Assembly: GCA_964474655.1 (NCBI GenBank)
Contig: CAYYTU010000002.1
Location: 62,001-126,000, forward strand
DNA: 64,000 bases
From: CAYYTU01 sp964474655
GTDB taxonomy: Bacteria > Chloroflexota > Anaerolineae > B4-G1
Reading direction: 5' to 3'
The notes beneath the pieces are model-generated. The model saw only the letters and a list, made by a program, of their open reading frames with translations, ran no database searches and was not told the DNA's origin. The position numbers and the translations under genes are program-made. Below are positions 1 through 9,180 of this stretch, one piece after another; the stretch's first letter is position 1; every line of letters begins with the position of its first letter.

Positions 1-2439
1 ATCGGCCACCGCCACCAGATCCGGCACCGTCTCCAGGATGGCGACCAGACGCCGCTGCTCGGCCAGAGCCTCCTGCGTCTGCTCGAAGAGGCGGGCGTTT
101 TCTAATGCCAACGCCACCTGCTCAGAGACGGCCTCAATCAGCGACAACTCGTCGCGCGAGAGCGGGTACTTATCAGACCCACGCACGCCCAGCGCGCCGA
201 TCATCTCACCGCGCACCGAAAGCGGCGCTACAGCCGCCGCGTCCTCGGCCTCGGAGGGCATCACCAGATCCTGACGCTCGGCAGCCAGGCTGATGGTTGG
301 GACCCAGAAACCGTCAGCGGGAGTGACGTCCATCTCATCAAAGAGGTAAGCATCCGGCCTATCTTCGCGGAATGTACGCCAGCCTTCGCGGCTCATCAAA
401 CGGGTCAAACGCTCCAGTTCCTGGATGTTCTCCTCCATCTCCTGGCGCAGCTGTGCGTTCTGGATGGCGATGGCGATCTGCCCACAGAGCCCCTCCAGCA
501 CCAGCTGATCCTCCTCCGTCAAGCTTCCGGCCGTCTCACTCTGCACATCCAGGATGCCCAAGACTTCATCCTGCCAGACGATGGGCACCGCCAGCTCGCT
601 TTGCGTTTTCGGCAGGTGCTCGTTAGGGATCCAATCGTCGAATGCGTCGACGTCGGAAGCCAGCACGGATTCGCCTGTCTCCACCGCCGTACCGATCACG
701 CCGCGTCCCAGCTCAAGCCGATATCCTTCGGCGAGCAACTTCTCGCCGGCCTCGCCATAGCCGGTCACCAGCACCACGGCATCGACGGCCGGCTCGTAAC
801 GGAATATCTGGGCATGGTAGTAGCCGAAGCGCTCGGCGACCAGCGTGACCACGCGCCGGAAGAGCTCGTCCAGCGCGGGGGCCGCGGCGATCTGCTGAGC
901 GATCTCCGTGCTGGTTGCGACCTGACGGCTGCGACGCCTCAGCGACTCCCGGATCTGACGCTCCAGGCGCTTACGGTCGGTGATGTCGCGGATGATGCTC
1001 AACACCTCATTGTCGCCACTCGAGACCATGCGAGCTTCGTAGTCGTGAAGCACGTCATTTTCCTGCGCGGGCAGGCGATACTCGAAGGTGGTCGATTCGT
1101 CTGTCTTCAATACGTGGGCTAGATGTTCCATCGTGGGCCGGGCTACCTGAGGCGGCAAAACCTCGGTGATCCTCCGGCCCATAAACGCCTCCGGAGACAG
1201 CGCCAATTCACTTTCACGTCCGGCCTTGAAATCCAGGAATCTCCCCTCCCGATCCAGGCGGAACATCATATCGGGGATGGCGTCGAGCAAGGCGCGGGTC
1301 TGGGCCTCGCTCTCTCGCAAGGCCTGTTCGGCCTCTTTCTGCTCAGTAATATCCACCAGGCTACCTTGCCAGACCTCTCGACCGGCGTCATCCTCAATGA
1401 CGCGAGCGGTGTCACGGGCCCAGATCACCTCGCCGGTGTAGCGGCGCATTTCCATCTCAAGGCCCCGCACGATACCTTTTCTCTCCATCAGCTCTTTTTC
1501 CCGCAGGCGATCCTCCGGGTCCGCAAAAAGATCGAACGCGCTGGCCTCCAGCAAGGTCTCGCGATCGGGATAATTCAACATATCCACCATCGCCGGATTG
1601 GCGTCGATGATATCGCCAGCCGGCGTGGTGCGGTAGAGGCCGACTGGAACCCGCTCGAACAGAGCACGGTAGCGCTTCTCACTCTCTCGCAGCGTCCGCT
1701 CTACCTGTTTGCGCTCGGTGATATCCAGCACCTGCCCCATCGTCTGCCGGTCGCCGTCCGGCCCTTCGATCAAGGCCGTACTCATCTCCAGGCGCCGCTT
1801 TTCGCCATCCTCACGAATCACGCTCAGCTCGTAGCGGGAAGGGACATCCTCCCCACGACGGCGGCGAACGTAACGCTGAGCGACGATATCCCTGCTCGCA
1901 TCGTCGAGCACCCGGCGGAAATCCATTCCGATGATCTGATCGTGAGAATACCCTAGAATCTTGCAGAGGCGATCATTGGCATATACAAACTGGTAATGAT
2001 CATCGACCAGGAAGATGCCGCCGTGAGCATTCTCCACCAGAGAGCGAAAGAGCTGCTCCCGATCGCGAAACTCCTCGACCGTGCGCCGAGCCACGGCATC
2101 CTGAGCCTGAGAGAAGGTCTGCCACAGCAGCTTAGCCGCTTCGGCGTCGTCCACGTGCGGCATAAGCGTCTTCTCCAGAGCGGACACCACCTGCAGTAAC
2201 GACTCGGGGGCGAATCTATCGCCGAGCCGCTTGCCCGCATTCTCCCCGATGAACGTCACAAACGGGGCCGGGTTTTTCTCCTCCACGCACTTGATGATGA
2301 GTTGTAAATCGTATCGCGCAGCCTCGATTCTTTCGCTGGCGGGTAAATCGCCATAACCAACCACATTCCGCAGGCGAGCGCCATAGGCCTCCGCCAGCGC
2401 GTCGATAGTCGCTCTAAACTTCGATGCGAGTTCCTTCAT
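1..2439 (-). CDS. PAS/GAF multidomain sensor protein, C-terminus beyond window
   Basis: The frame opens at ATG 2439 and stays open to base 1, so 813 codons are visible and the C-terminus is missing. The first ~120 residues are helical and resemble the RsbRD N-terminal (RsbT co-antagonist-like) domain. Then follow three PAS/PAC units (about 125-245, 250-370 and 375-490), a GAF domain (about 500-670) with the typical 'ELAVPIVWQDEVLGVLDVQS' core, a second weaker GAF (about 690-790), and the start of a fourth PAS cut by the window edge. No membrane segment is seen, so it is probably cytoplasmic. It lies 48 bases downstream of the 1608-residue sensor on the same strand and is probably the last visible gene of the sensory operon. 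Whether a kinase or other output domain follows cannot be seen. Sensor identity is confident; ligand and output are unknown. Confidence 0.85.
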   Translation of the reverse strand, partial: MKELASKFRATIDALAEAYGARLRNVVGYGDLPASERIEAARYDLQLIIKCVEEKNPAPFVTFIGENAGKRLGDRFAPESLLQVVSALEKTLMPHVDDAEAAKLLWQTFSQAQDAVARRTVEEFRDREQLFRSLVENAHGGIFLVDDHYQFVYANDRLCKILGYSHDQIIGMDFRRVLDDASRDIVAQRYVRRRRGEDVPSRYELSVIREDGEKRRLEMSTALIEGPDGDRQTMGQVLDITERKQVERTLRESEKRYRALFERVPVGLYRTTPAGDIIDANPAMVDMLNYPDRETLLEASAFDLFADPEDRLREKELMERKGIVRGLEMEMRRYTGEVIWARDTARVIEDDAGREVWQGSLVDITEQKEAEQALRESEAQTRALLDAIPDMMFRLDREGRFLDFKAGRESELALSPEAFMGRRITEVLPPQVARPTMEHLAHVLKTDESTTFEYRLPAQENDVLHDYEARMVSSGDNEVLSIIRDITDRKRLERQIRESLRRRSRQVATSTEIAQQIAAAPALDELFRRVVTLVAERFGYYHAQIFRYEPAVDAVVLVTGYGEAGEKLLAEGYRLELGRGVIGTAVETGESVLASDVDAFDDWIPNEHLPKTQSELAVPIVWQDEVLGILDVQSETAGSLTEEDQLVLEGLCGQIAIAIQNAQLRQEMEENIQELERLTRLMSREGWRTFREDRPDAYLFDEMDVTPADGFWVPTISLAAERQDLVMPSEAEDAAAVAPLSVRGEMIGALGVRGSDKYPLSRDELSLIEAVSEQVALALENARLFEQTQEALAEQRRLVAILETVPDLVAVAD

Positions 2440-2487
2440 AAATCACTCGCCCCTTTACAAAAACCAATCGTCATATGTAGCCAGTGG

Positions 2488-5400
2488 CTAATCTTCCGCG
2501 GTCTCACCGTCGCCATCGCCGCCGTCTGTCGGCGGCTGGGATAGCTCCTGAGCGCTGCCCAGGCGAGCGAAGGTAGGCCGCCCCAAGGCCGTGCCCAGCT
2601 CACGTACAGCCGCCCGCACGATGGCATCCGGGTCAGTAAAGCCACGCACGTGGGCCGTGATCTCGCGCAGCGTCTCCTCCCGGCGGGCGCGGGCCTGCGC
2701 TCGCTCCAGCAGGCGACGGCTCGCAACAACAGGGGCGGCGAGTGTCACCAAGGCCCGGTAGATTTCCCGTTCCCGCTCGCTGAACTGGTGTGGCTCATCC
2801 CAGGAAAGGGTCACAAGGCCCGCCCATCGCCCGACCTGCGTCAAAGGAATGATCGCCACCGCACGGACGCCGAATTGTTGGAGGAAACGCTTGACATCCC
2901 CATCAATTCGCTCGTCGTGCGCCAGATCAGAGACGAGCAGCGGGCTATGAGGCTCGCCTTCCCACAGACGGGTGACGGGGAACTCGGCGAGTGGAAGATG
3001 CCGGCCCACCGACTCTTCCAGTGCTCCCCCTCGACGCCAGACGGCCACCGTAGTCAGGCCCGTGGGTTCGCCTTGCTCATCAAGGTCGACGTAAGAGAGT
3101 TTCGCATCAAAAGCGCCGGATTCGATGGCCGTCCGTGCCAAAGCTTGGAGCAGATCCTCTTTGGTATCGGCCTCGTTGAGCTCCCGGCTGATCTCGTACA
3201 ACATCTCAGCTTCGGCCAGCGCATCCTGCGTCTGCTCAAACAAGCGAGCATTCTCAATCGCGGTAGCCACCTGATCGACCATCGTCTGGAAGACAGTGAC
3301 ATCCTCCTCGGAGAAGGCGGCCGCCTCGGTGCTCTGAACGGTCAACGCGCCGATGATCTCGCCACGGGCGGTGATCGGAAGCGCCAGCTCGGAGCGCGTC
3401 TCCGGCAGATAAGGATTATCAAAGCGGGCAGCCTCGTCGCCCACGTCCAGCGCGATACGGGCTTCCCCCTCGGCGACGCAGCTACCGACCATTGAGTCGC
3501 CGCCGACCCGCAACTTATGCCCGTCCTCCAACATCTGGCGTCCGGCCTCGCCGGTGCCTGTGCGCAAGACGGCCCATTCGCCCGGCTCGCCCGTCCACTC
3601 ACCGGTCTCATCGACCATAAAGAGCCCGACGTAGTAGAGGTCGAAGCGCTCACGGACCGTATCGGCCGTGCGCCGAATCAGTTCATCGGGGTCGAGGATG
3701 ACGCCGGTCGAGCTAGCCACCTCGGCCACGGCTGCCAGCTGGCGTGCGCGCTTCTCAATCTGCTGAGCGGCCAAGCGCTGCTCGATGTAACTTTCGAGCC
3801 GCCGGACGACGCCCCCTAGCATAGCGCTCTCCTCGTCGATGAAATCCCGATCCTCTTCGTAAGCGACGTAGAGATGACCGGCAGTCTCGCCAGAGATTCG
3901 CAGCGCCGAGACGACGTGACACGACAGCTCAAGGGCCTGGGGCTGACCATACACTTGCTCCTCAAACTTGATGGCGGTCACGCAAACTTCCGGATACCGC
4001 ATCGCCGAAGGAATACGCCCAGCGACCCACTGGAGCAAGTCGGGGATCGAGGGCTCCTCGGCTATGTACTGGCCCACGTCAGTCAGGCAGTTGAGCTCCT
4101 TAACGCGTTCGTTGAGCATCTGCTCGGCGCGTACGCGCTCGGTGATATCCTTTGTAAATCCCAGGAAGCGCGTATCGGACAGTTTGACCGCATCCACAGT
4201 CCAGTATCTTTCGGCTCCATCCTTCCTGATGAACTTGAAATCTCCGGTGGCCTTGCCCGTCTCAGTGAGTTGCTGGAAATGGTCCCCCGCCTCCGCCATA
4301 CTCTCAGGAGGTAACAGATCGACGATATGCATTTCCAGGAGTTCTTCGCGGCTGTACCCCGTAATACGACAGGCCGCCTCGTTGACCTCCAGGTATCGCC
4401 CCTCCTCGTCGGAGATGAAAATGCCATCGGGAGCGTTGTCGATGTAGCTTCGGTATCGCTCCTCGCTCTGCTGCAGCGCCTTCTCAGTCTCCTTGAGGTC
4501 CGTGATGTCCAGGAAGGTGCCAATCAATCCGCCCACGCTGCCATCGGGGTTCCGGAACGTGGTCTTGTAGAATACAACATCCCGGATCGATCCATCAGCG
4601 TACTCAATCGGGGCCTCATAAGATTCTGTGCACGGATTGTTAAGCATCTCCATATCCAACTCGTGATAGAGCTCGGCCATTTCTTGATCGGGGGTTATAT
4701 CGTAGACCGTCTTACCTTTCACATCCTCACCGGGCATACCCAGATACTCCAGGAAAGCCTCGTTGCAGCCGAGGTAGACCCCCTCTGCATCCTGGTAAAA
4801 GATCGGATTGGGTATGTTGTCGACGATGGTGTCCAGGAACTGTTGGGATTCTTGGACTTCGGCGAGCAAGTTGGTGCTCTCAATCGCGCTGGCGATCTGC
4901 CCGGCCAGACCAAGCAACATCACCTGATCCTCTTCGGTCAGGGCGCCGGCCTGGTCGCTTTGGACGTCGAGCACGCCCAGCACCTCGTCGCGCAATTTGA
5001 TCGGCACTGCCAGCTCGCCCTCCGTCTCCGGCAAGTCTGGATGCGGCTTCCAGTGCGGATCGGCGGTGACGTCGGAAGCCAGCATCGGCTCTCCGGTAGC
5101 GGCAGCGGTGCCGACGACCCCCTCCCCGTAGGGCAAATGGTGCTCGGCCGCCTTCATCTTATCGCCGATCTCTCCATAGCCCTCGACCACCCGCATCGCT
5201 TCGAGGTCCTCATCGTAGCGGAAGATCTGGACGTGATAATAGCCCAAGCGTTCCTTGACCAGCGTGACGACACGCCTATAGAGCGAATCCAACGCCGGGG
5301 CCCCGGCAATCTCCTGCGCGATTTCGGTGGTGAGCTCCACCTGCTGAGCGCGGCGCTCCAACGACTCCTGAATCTGTCGCTCCAACTGTCGGCGCTCGGC

Positions 5401-7314
5401 GTTTGCCAGCACCTGCGCCACCTGATCGGCGATAGCCCCGGCAAAGCTCAATTCGTCGGGCCTCCACTCACGCGGTTCGCCAACGTGCTCGTGGCACACG
5501 ACGCCGACCGTCTCGCCGGTCATCCGAATCGCCGAGTCCAGCATTGAGGTAATCCCTAGCGGTTCCAGATAATCCTCGGCAAACTCGCTGGTGCGCGGAT
5601 CGGTGCGAGCGCGATCGGCGTCGATCGTCCGCTCAGTCGTCACTGCCGAGAAGTAAGCGGGGTAATCCTCCGCCTCAAGGACGACGCCCTCGGTGTGAGT
5701 TTCCGACGTGCGTTCGAAGAGATCCTGGCACGTTATCGCCCGCTGATTCTCATCCAGCATCCAGATACTGACCCGTTCGACGTCCATCGTTTCGGCCACT
5801 GTCTCCGTGATAGCTGATAGGGCCTCCTCCCAATCGCCGCTCACGACAGCGTCGTGGGTAGCCAACTCGGCGATAGCATGCTGTTGCCGCTGGACGCGCT
5901 CCAATCGAGCCTGCTGCGCTCTCTCCGTCCGCTTGCGATCAAGGGCGCTGACAAACGTTTCGCCCACCAGATGGAGAAGGGTCGCGTCATCCTCAGACCA
6001 GGCCCGCTCCTCCTCCACCGCGTCAAACCCCAGGAATCCCACCAACTCACCCTGGTACATAGCGGGGACGACGATGAGCGATTGAATGCCCTCCGATTCA
6101 AACTCCGCCTTCTCGATCCTGGCTTCGTCGGGCATATCGGCCACGCGAGGCACCAGAACATCCTCATGGTTACGAAGCTTCTCCATCAGCCATGGGAACT
6201 GGTCGCTGGGCACTTCCTGCAAGTCGTCAATGGCGGACGCAATACCTTCAGCGCACCATTCGTGAGTATTGCTCATCTGCTCCCCATCCTCGGAGAATAA
6301 GAAGAGATAGCTGCGATCCGCCTCCGTGAACTTCCCAATATCCCGCATGGCCCGGTCGATCTCGACATCCACCGCCTGCGGCTTTACATTGACGAACCGC
6401 GTGGAGATGTTGGCGATGAGGTCCTCGAATTCAGCGCGGTACTCCAACGACCGCTCCGCTTGTTTGCGCTCGGTCACGTCGCGGATGATGGCCAGCACTT
6501 CATCCTCGCCGCTGACGACCATTCGGGCTTCGTAGTCGCGCAGCACATCGTCTTCCATACGGGGCAACCGGTACTCATAGATCGCCGGTTGACCCGAAGC
6601 CAGAACTTTCTCTATATGCTCATTGGTGAGCTGAGCGACGTGCGGAGGCAGAACGTCCTCTATATTCTGCCCCAGGAAAGCCCTCGGGGGCAAGGCCAGA
6701 TCGCCTCTGCCAGCGTGGAAGTCGATGAAGACCCCCTCCCGATTCAGTCGGAACATCAAGTCGGGAATAGCCTCAAGCAATGTCTCCATCTGGGCCTGGC
6801 TCTGCTGCAACTCCTCTTCCGCCCGACTACGTTCGGTGATATCGGAGATGAAGCCCTCCAGGGCCACCAGCTCGCCGTCGTCCGAGAAGACACCCTGCCC
6901 GCGCTCCCAGACCCAGCGGGGCTCACCTTCAGCGTCTCTGATGCGATAGGTGACCTGGAAAGGCTCTTTTTTCTCAACGCCAGCCTGGACTACCTCCCAC
7001 ACGAGGTCCTGGTCGTCCGGATGGATCAAATCGCCATAAGCCACCAGACGGCTACCGATCAAATCCTCAGGGGCATAGCCGGTCAAGTCCTCGGCCCCTT
7101 CGCTGACGAACGCCATCGGCCAATCGGGCTCGTTGCGGCAGCGGTACGCCATGCCCGGCAAGTTGCTCATCAGCCTCGAAAGCCGACGATGGCTTTCCAA
7201 CAACTTTTCCCTCGTCAATTCGCGCCCGGTGAGCTCTTCGGTCATACTTTCCTCCTCGATGGGGCCGGAGCCCTCATTCCGAACTTCCCGTTCAGGCCTC
7301 TCATTATCCATCAT
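2488..7314 (-). CDS. Giant cytoplasmic PAS/GAF sensor (1608 aa) without output domain
   Basis: Domains in order, by eye: PAS (~40-165), PAS (~175-290), GAF (~300-460), GAF (~490-645), GAF (~660-825), PAS (~830-950), PAS (~955-1075), a degenerate GAF (~1085-1210), GAF (~1220-1385), GAF (~1390-1555) and a C-terminal tail (~1560-1608). The tail has the motif 'ITAHVRGFTDPDAIVRAAVR', shared with the other sensors in this cluster. There is no H-box, ATPase, GGDEF, EAL or PP2C domain and no membrane segment. Two adjacent ATGs (7314 and 7311) could start it; a GAGG lies just upstream. Ten small-molecule-binding folds in one chain suggest a scaffold or signal integrator rather than an enzyme. That role is inference; the domain content is read directly. 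Confidence 0.9.
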   Translation of the reverse strand: MMDNERPEREVRNEGSGPIEEESMTEELTGRELTREKLLESHRRLSRLMSNLPGMAYRCRNEPDWPMAFVSEGAEDLTGYAPEDLIGSRLVAYGDLIHPDDQDLVWEVVQAGVEKKEPFQVTYRIRDAEGEPRWVWERGQGVFSDDGELVALEGFISDITERSRAEEELQQSQAQMETLLEAIPDLMFRLNREGVFIDFHAGRGDLALPPRAFLGQNIEDVLPPHVAQLTNEHIEKVLASGQPAIYEYRLPRMEDDVLRDYEARMVVSGEDEVLAIIRDVTERKQAERSLEYRAEFEDLIANISTRFVNVKPQAVDVEIDRAMRDIGKFTEADRSYLFLFSEDGEQMSNTHEWCAEGIASAIDDLQEVPSDQFPWLMEKLRNHEDVLVPRVADMPDEARIEKAEFESEGIQSLIVVPAMYQGELVGFLGFDAVEEERAWSEDDATLLHLVGETFVSALDRKRTERAQQARLERVQRQQHAIAELATHDAVVSGDWEEALSAITETVAETMDVERVSIWMLDENQRAITCQDLFERTSETHTEGVVLEAEDYPAYFSAVTTERTIDADRARTDPRTSEFAEDYLEPLGITSMLDSAIRMTGETVGVVCHEHVGEPREWRPDELSFAGAIADQVAQVLANAERRQLERQIQESLERRAQQVELTTEIAQEIAGAPALDSLYRRVVTLVKERLGYYHVQIFRYDEDLEAMRVVEGYGEIGDKMKAAEHHLPYGEGVVGTAAATGEPMLASDVTADPHWKPHPDLPETEGELAVPIKLRDEVLGVLDVQSDQAGALTEEDQVMLLGLAGQIASAIESTNLLAEVQESQQFLDTIVDNIPNPIFYQDAEGVYLGCNEAFLEYLGMPGEDVKGKTVYDITPDQEMAELYHELDMEMLNNPCTESYEAPIEYADGSIRDVVFYKTTFRNPDGSVGGLIGTFLDITDLKETEKALQQSEERYRSYIDNAPDGIFISDEEGRYLEVNEAACRITGYSREELLEMHIVDLLPPESMAEAGDHFQQLTETGKATGDFKFIRKDGAERYWTVDAVKLSDTRFLGFTKDITERVRAEQMLNERVKELNCLTDVGQYIAEEPSIPDLLQWVAGRIPSAMRYPEVCVTAIKFEEQVYGQPQALELSCHVVSALRISGETAGHLYVAYEEDRDFIDEESAMLGGVVRRLESYIEQRLAAQQIEKRARQLAAVAEVASSTGVILDPDELIRRTADTVRERFDLYYVGLFMVDETGEWTGEPGEWAVLRTGTGEAGRQMLEDGHKLRVGGDSMVGSCVAEGEARIALDVGDEAARFDNPYLPETRSELALPITARGEIIGALTVQSTEAAAFSEEDVTVFQTMVDQVATAIENARLFEQTQDALAEAEMLYEISRELNEADTKEDLLQALARTAIESGAFDAKLSYVDLDEQGEPTGLTTVAVWRRGGALEESVGRHLPLAEFPVTRLWEGEPHSPLLVSDLAHDERIDGDVKRFLQQFGVRAVAIIPLTQVGRWAGLVTLSWDEPHQFSEREREIYRALVTLAAPVVASRRLLERAQARARREETLREITAHVRGFTDPDAIVRAAVRELGTALGRPTFARLGSAQELSQPPTDGGDGDGETAED

Positions 7315-7364
7315 CCCTCAACTCCCTACGTTAAACGCGACATCACTGCGTGGGCCAGCGACGA

Positions 7365-9143
7365 TCAATCGTCCCTCCCGTTTCCATCCCGCTGCGATGC
7401 GTCCTCGCTCCCCAGCCGCGCGAAGGTCCGCGACGTGCCCAGAGCCTTATAAAGCTCATCCAACGCTGTCTGCACGATGCCCTCCACGGTAGAGGCGCGC
7501 CGCATTTGATCCGTGATCTCACGGGTCAATCGCTCCCGGGCGGCGCGGCGCTGGGTGCTTTGATAGAGCCGCGCACTTTCCAGGGCCGCCCCTAACTGTT
7601 CCGTCAGCGCTTCTAGCAATGAAGTCTCTTCTTTGGACCAATGCGTATCGTCGGGCGACTTGTGCGCTTTGACGGTCCCGATGACCTGATCGCGCACGAC
7701 GACGGGGATGGAAAACTCCGGCAAATCCTCTTGAGCCTCATCCATCTGACGACTTCCAGCCGAGAAGACACCCTCTGCATCACAATAATAACTCAACTCA
7801 GCGCGGGCCCGCAATATCTCCGCCCACGCCTCACGGCTCAGATCACCGTAGGCCCGCTGGACCCGCTCCAGGTTTTCCTGTGCTTGCTGGTAAAGCCGGG
7901 TGTTGCTGATCGCCATTGCCACCTGATCGGCCATCGTCTGAAGCACGGTCACGTCACTTTCGGTAAAGGCATCTACCTCGGTGGACTGGACATCGAGGAC
8001 GCCAATGATCTCGCCACGCGCCCGCAGGGGCAACGCCGCCTCCGCCCGTACATCAACCCGGTCCGTATCATGGACGAAGAAAGGATCGTCGATCACGTCT
8101 TGCGCCACGTAGGCCTCTCCCGTTTCGGCGACGTGACCCACCGTGCCCTCCTCCCCCACCCGGAGCCGGAAGTCCTGCTCCAGCGTCTCCCCCACGGTCG
8201 CACCGGACGCAGCGTGGAGCACAGCCCACTCGCCGGTATCGTCCATCAGGAAAATACCCTGGCGGGAAAAGTCGAACCGCTCGTCGATCAACGTCACCAC
8301 GCGTTCCATCAGCGCCGGCACGTCGAGCTCGACCGCAGCGCTGTGGGATACATCGGCGGCGGCTTGAAGATGCCGAGCGCGCTTCGCTTCGACCGCCATC
8401 TGGCGTTCCAGATCGCCATAAAGCTCTTGGAAAGCCCTCCGCATCCGATCCAGGGCCTGCCCAAGCGCCACCACTTCCGACGAGCCTCGAATTGGAATCG
8501 ACGTGTCCAGATTCCCATGCCCAATGGCTTCGGCGGCGGCGCCCAGCTCCTTGAGCGACGACGTAGCACGCCGGGTCAAGAGAGCGGTGGTCAGGACGCC
8601 ACCCGCGACAACCGCGACGATGGTAAGGACCATCTGGACGATCATCGGCCTAAACGAGGCCCAAAACGGCGTCAGATCAATGACGATCTCCAACGTCCCC
8701 AGCTGGTCCGTACTCGTAGCAATAGGGCCACACAAAACCAAGTAATTTCTGCTTTCTTGCTGAACTATGTCGCCGCTGGCAAGCGCCTGGGCAGCCAGGT
8801 CCCGGCCAACGTGCTCGTCTAGAGCGGGGTCGAAGTCCTCTATCGCAGCTTCGACGATACTCTCACCCGTCTCATCCCGCACCTCAGCCCGAACGGCGTT
8901 GACCTTTCCCACCAACTGGCTCAACATGCGCTCCAATTTCAGGTGGTCGGACTCGTAGAGGGGATCAACCATCAACTCAGACGAAAGGGAGAGCAGGGTA
9001 CGATTATTCTCCTCCAGCCGTTGCCGACTGGAAAGACGCCCCGCGCGTAAGCCGACAATCAGGAAGACGCCAAGACCCACCACGAGAATACCCCCCACAA
9101 CCCAGGAGGCTATCGTGATGAGGCTAAATCGTTTATGCTCCAT
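7365..9143 (-). CDS. Membrane HAMP-GAF sensor without output domain (592 aa)
   Basis: The chosen start is ATG 9143, preceded by a GGAG about nine bases upstream; a TTG further upstream would add seven residues but lacks a ribosome site. TM1 is about 8-30, an extracellular stretch of about 135 residues follows, TM2 is about 165-190, then HAMP (~190-240) and a coiled coil. A canonical GAF domain (~265-420; 'LPLRARGEIIGVLDVQST') is followed by a weaker GAF-like domain (~430-535) and the shared C-terminal tail ('TREITDQMRRASTVEGIVQT'). The topology is that of a chemoreceptor or sensor kinase, but the chain ends where a kinase would normally begin. It sits between two sibling sensors with short gaps, in the same operon. 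Confidence 0.9.
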   Translation of the reverse strand: MEHKRFSLITIASWVVGGILVVGLGVFLIVGLRAGRLSSRQRLEENNRTLLSLSSELMVDPLYESDHLKLERMLSQLVGKVNAVRAEVRDETGESIVEAAIEDFDPALDEHVGRDLAAQALASGDIVQQESRNYLVLCGPIATSTDQLGTLEIVIDLTPFWASFRPMIVQMVLTIVAVVAGGVLTTALLTRRATSSLKELGAAAEAIGHGNLDTSIPIRGSSEVVALGQALDRMRRAFQELYGDLERQMAVEAKRARHLQAAADVSHSAAVELDVPALMERVVTLIDERFDFSRQGIFLMDDTGEWAVLHAASGATVGETLEQDFRLRVGEEGTVGHVAETGEAYVAQDVIDDPFFVHDTDRVDVRAEAALPLRARGEIIGVLDVQSTEVDAFTESDVTVLQTMADQVAMAISNTRLYQQAQENLERVQRAYGDLSREAWAEILRARAELSYYCDAEGVFSAGSRQMDEAQEDLPEFSIPVVVRDQVIGTVKAHKSPDDTHWSKEETSLLEALTEQLGAALESARLYQSTQRRAARERLTREITDQMRRASTVEGIVQTALDELYKALGTSRTFARLGSEDASQRDGNGRDD

Positions 9144-9180
9144 AAAATGATTCTCCGTCCTCAAACGCCATCAGGTTGGG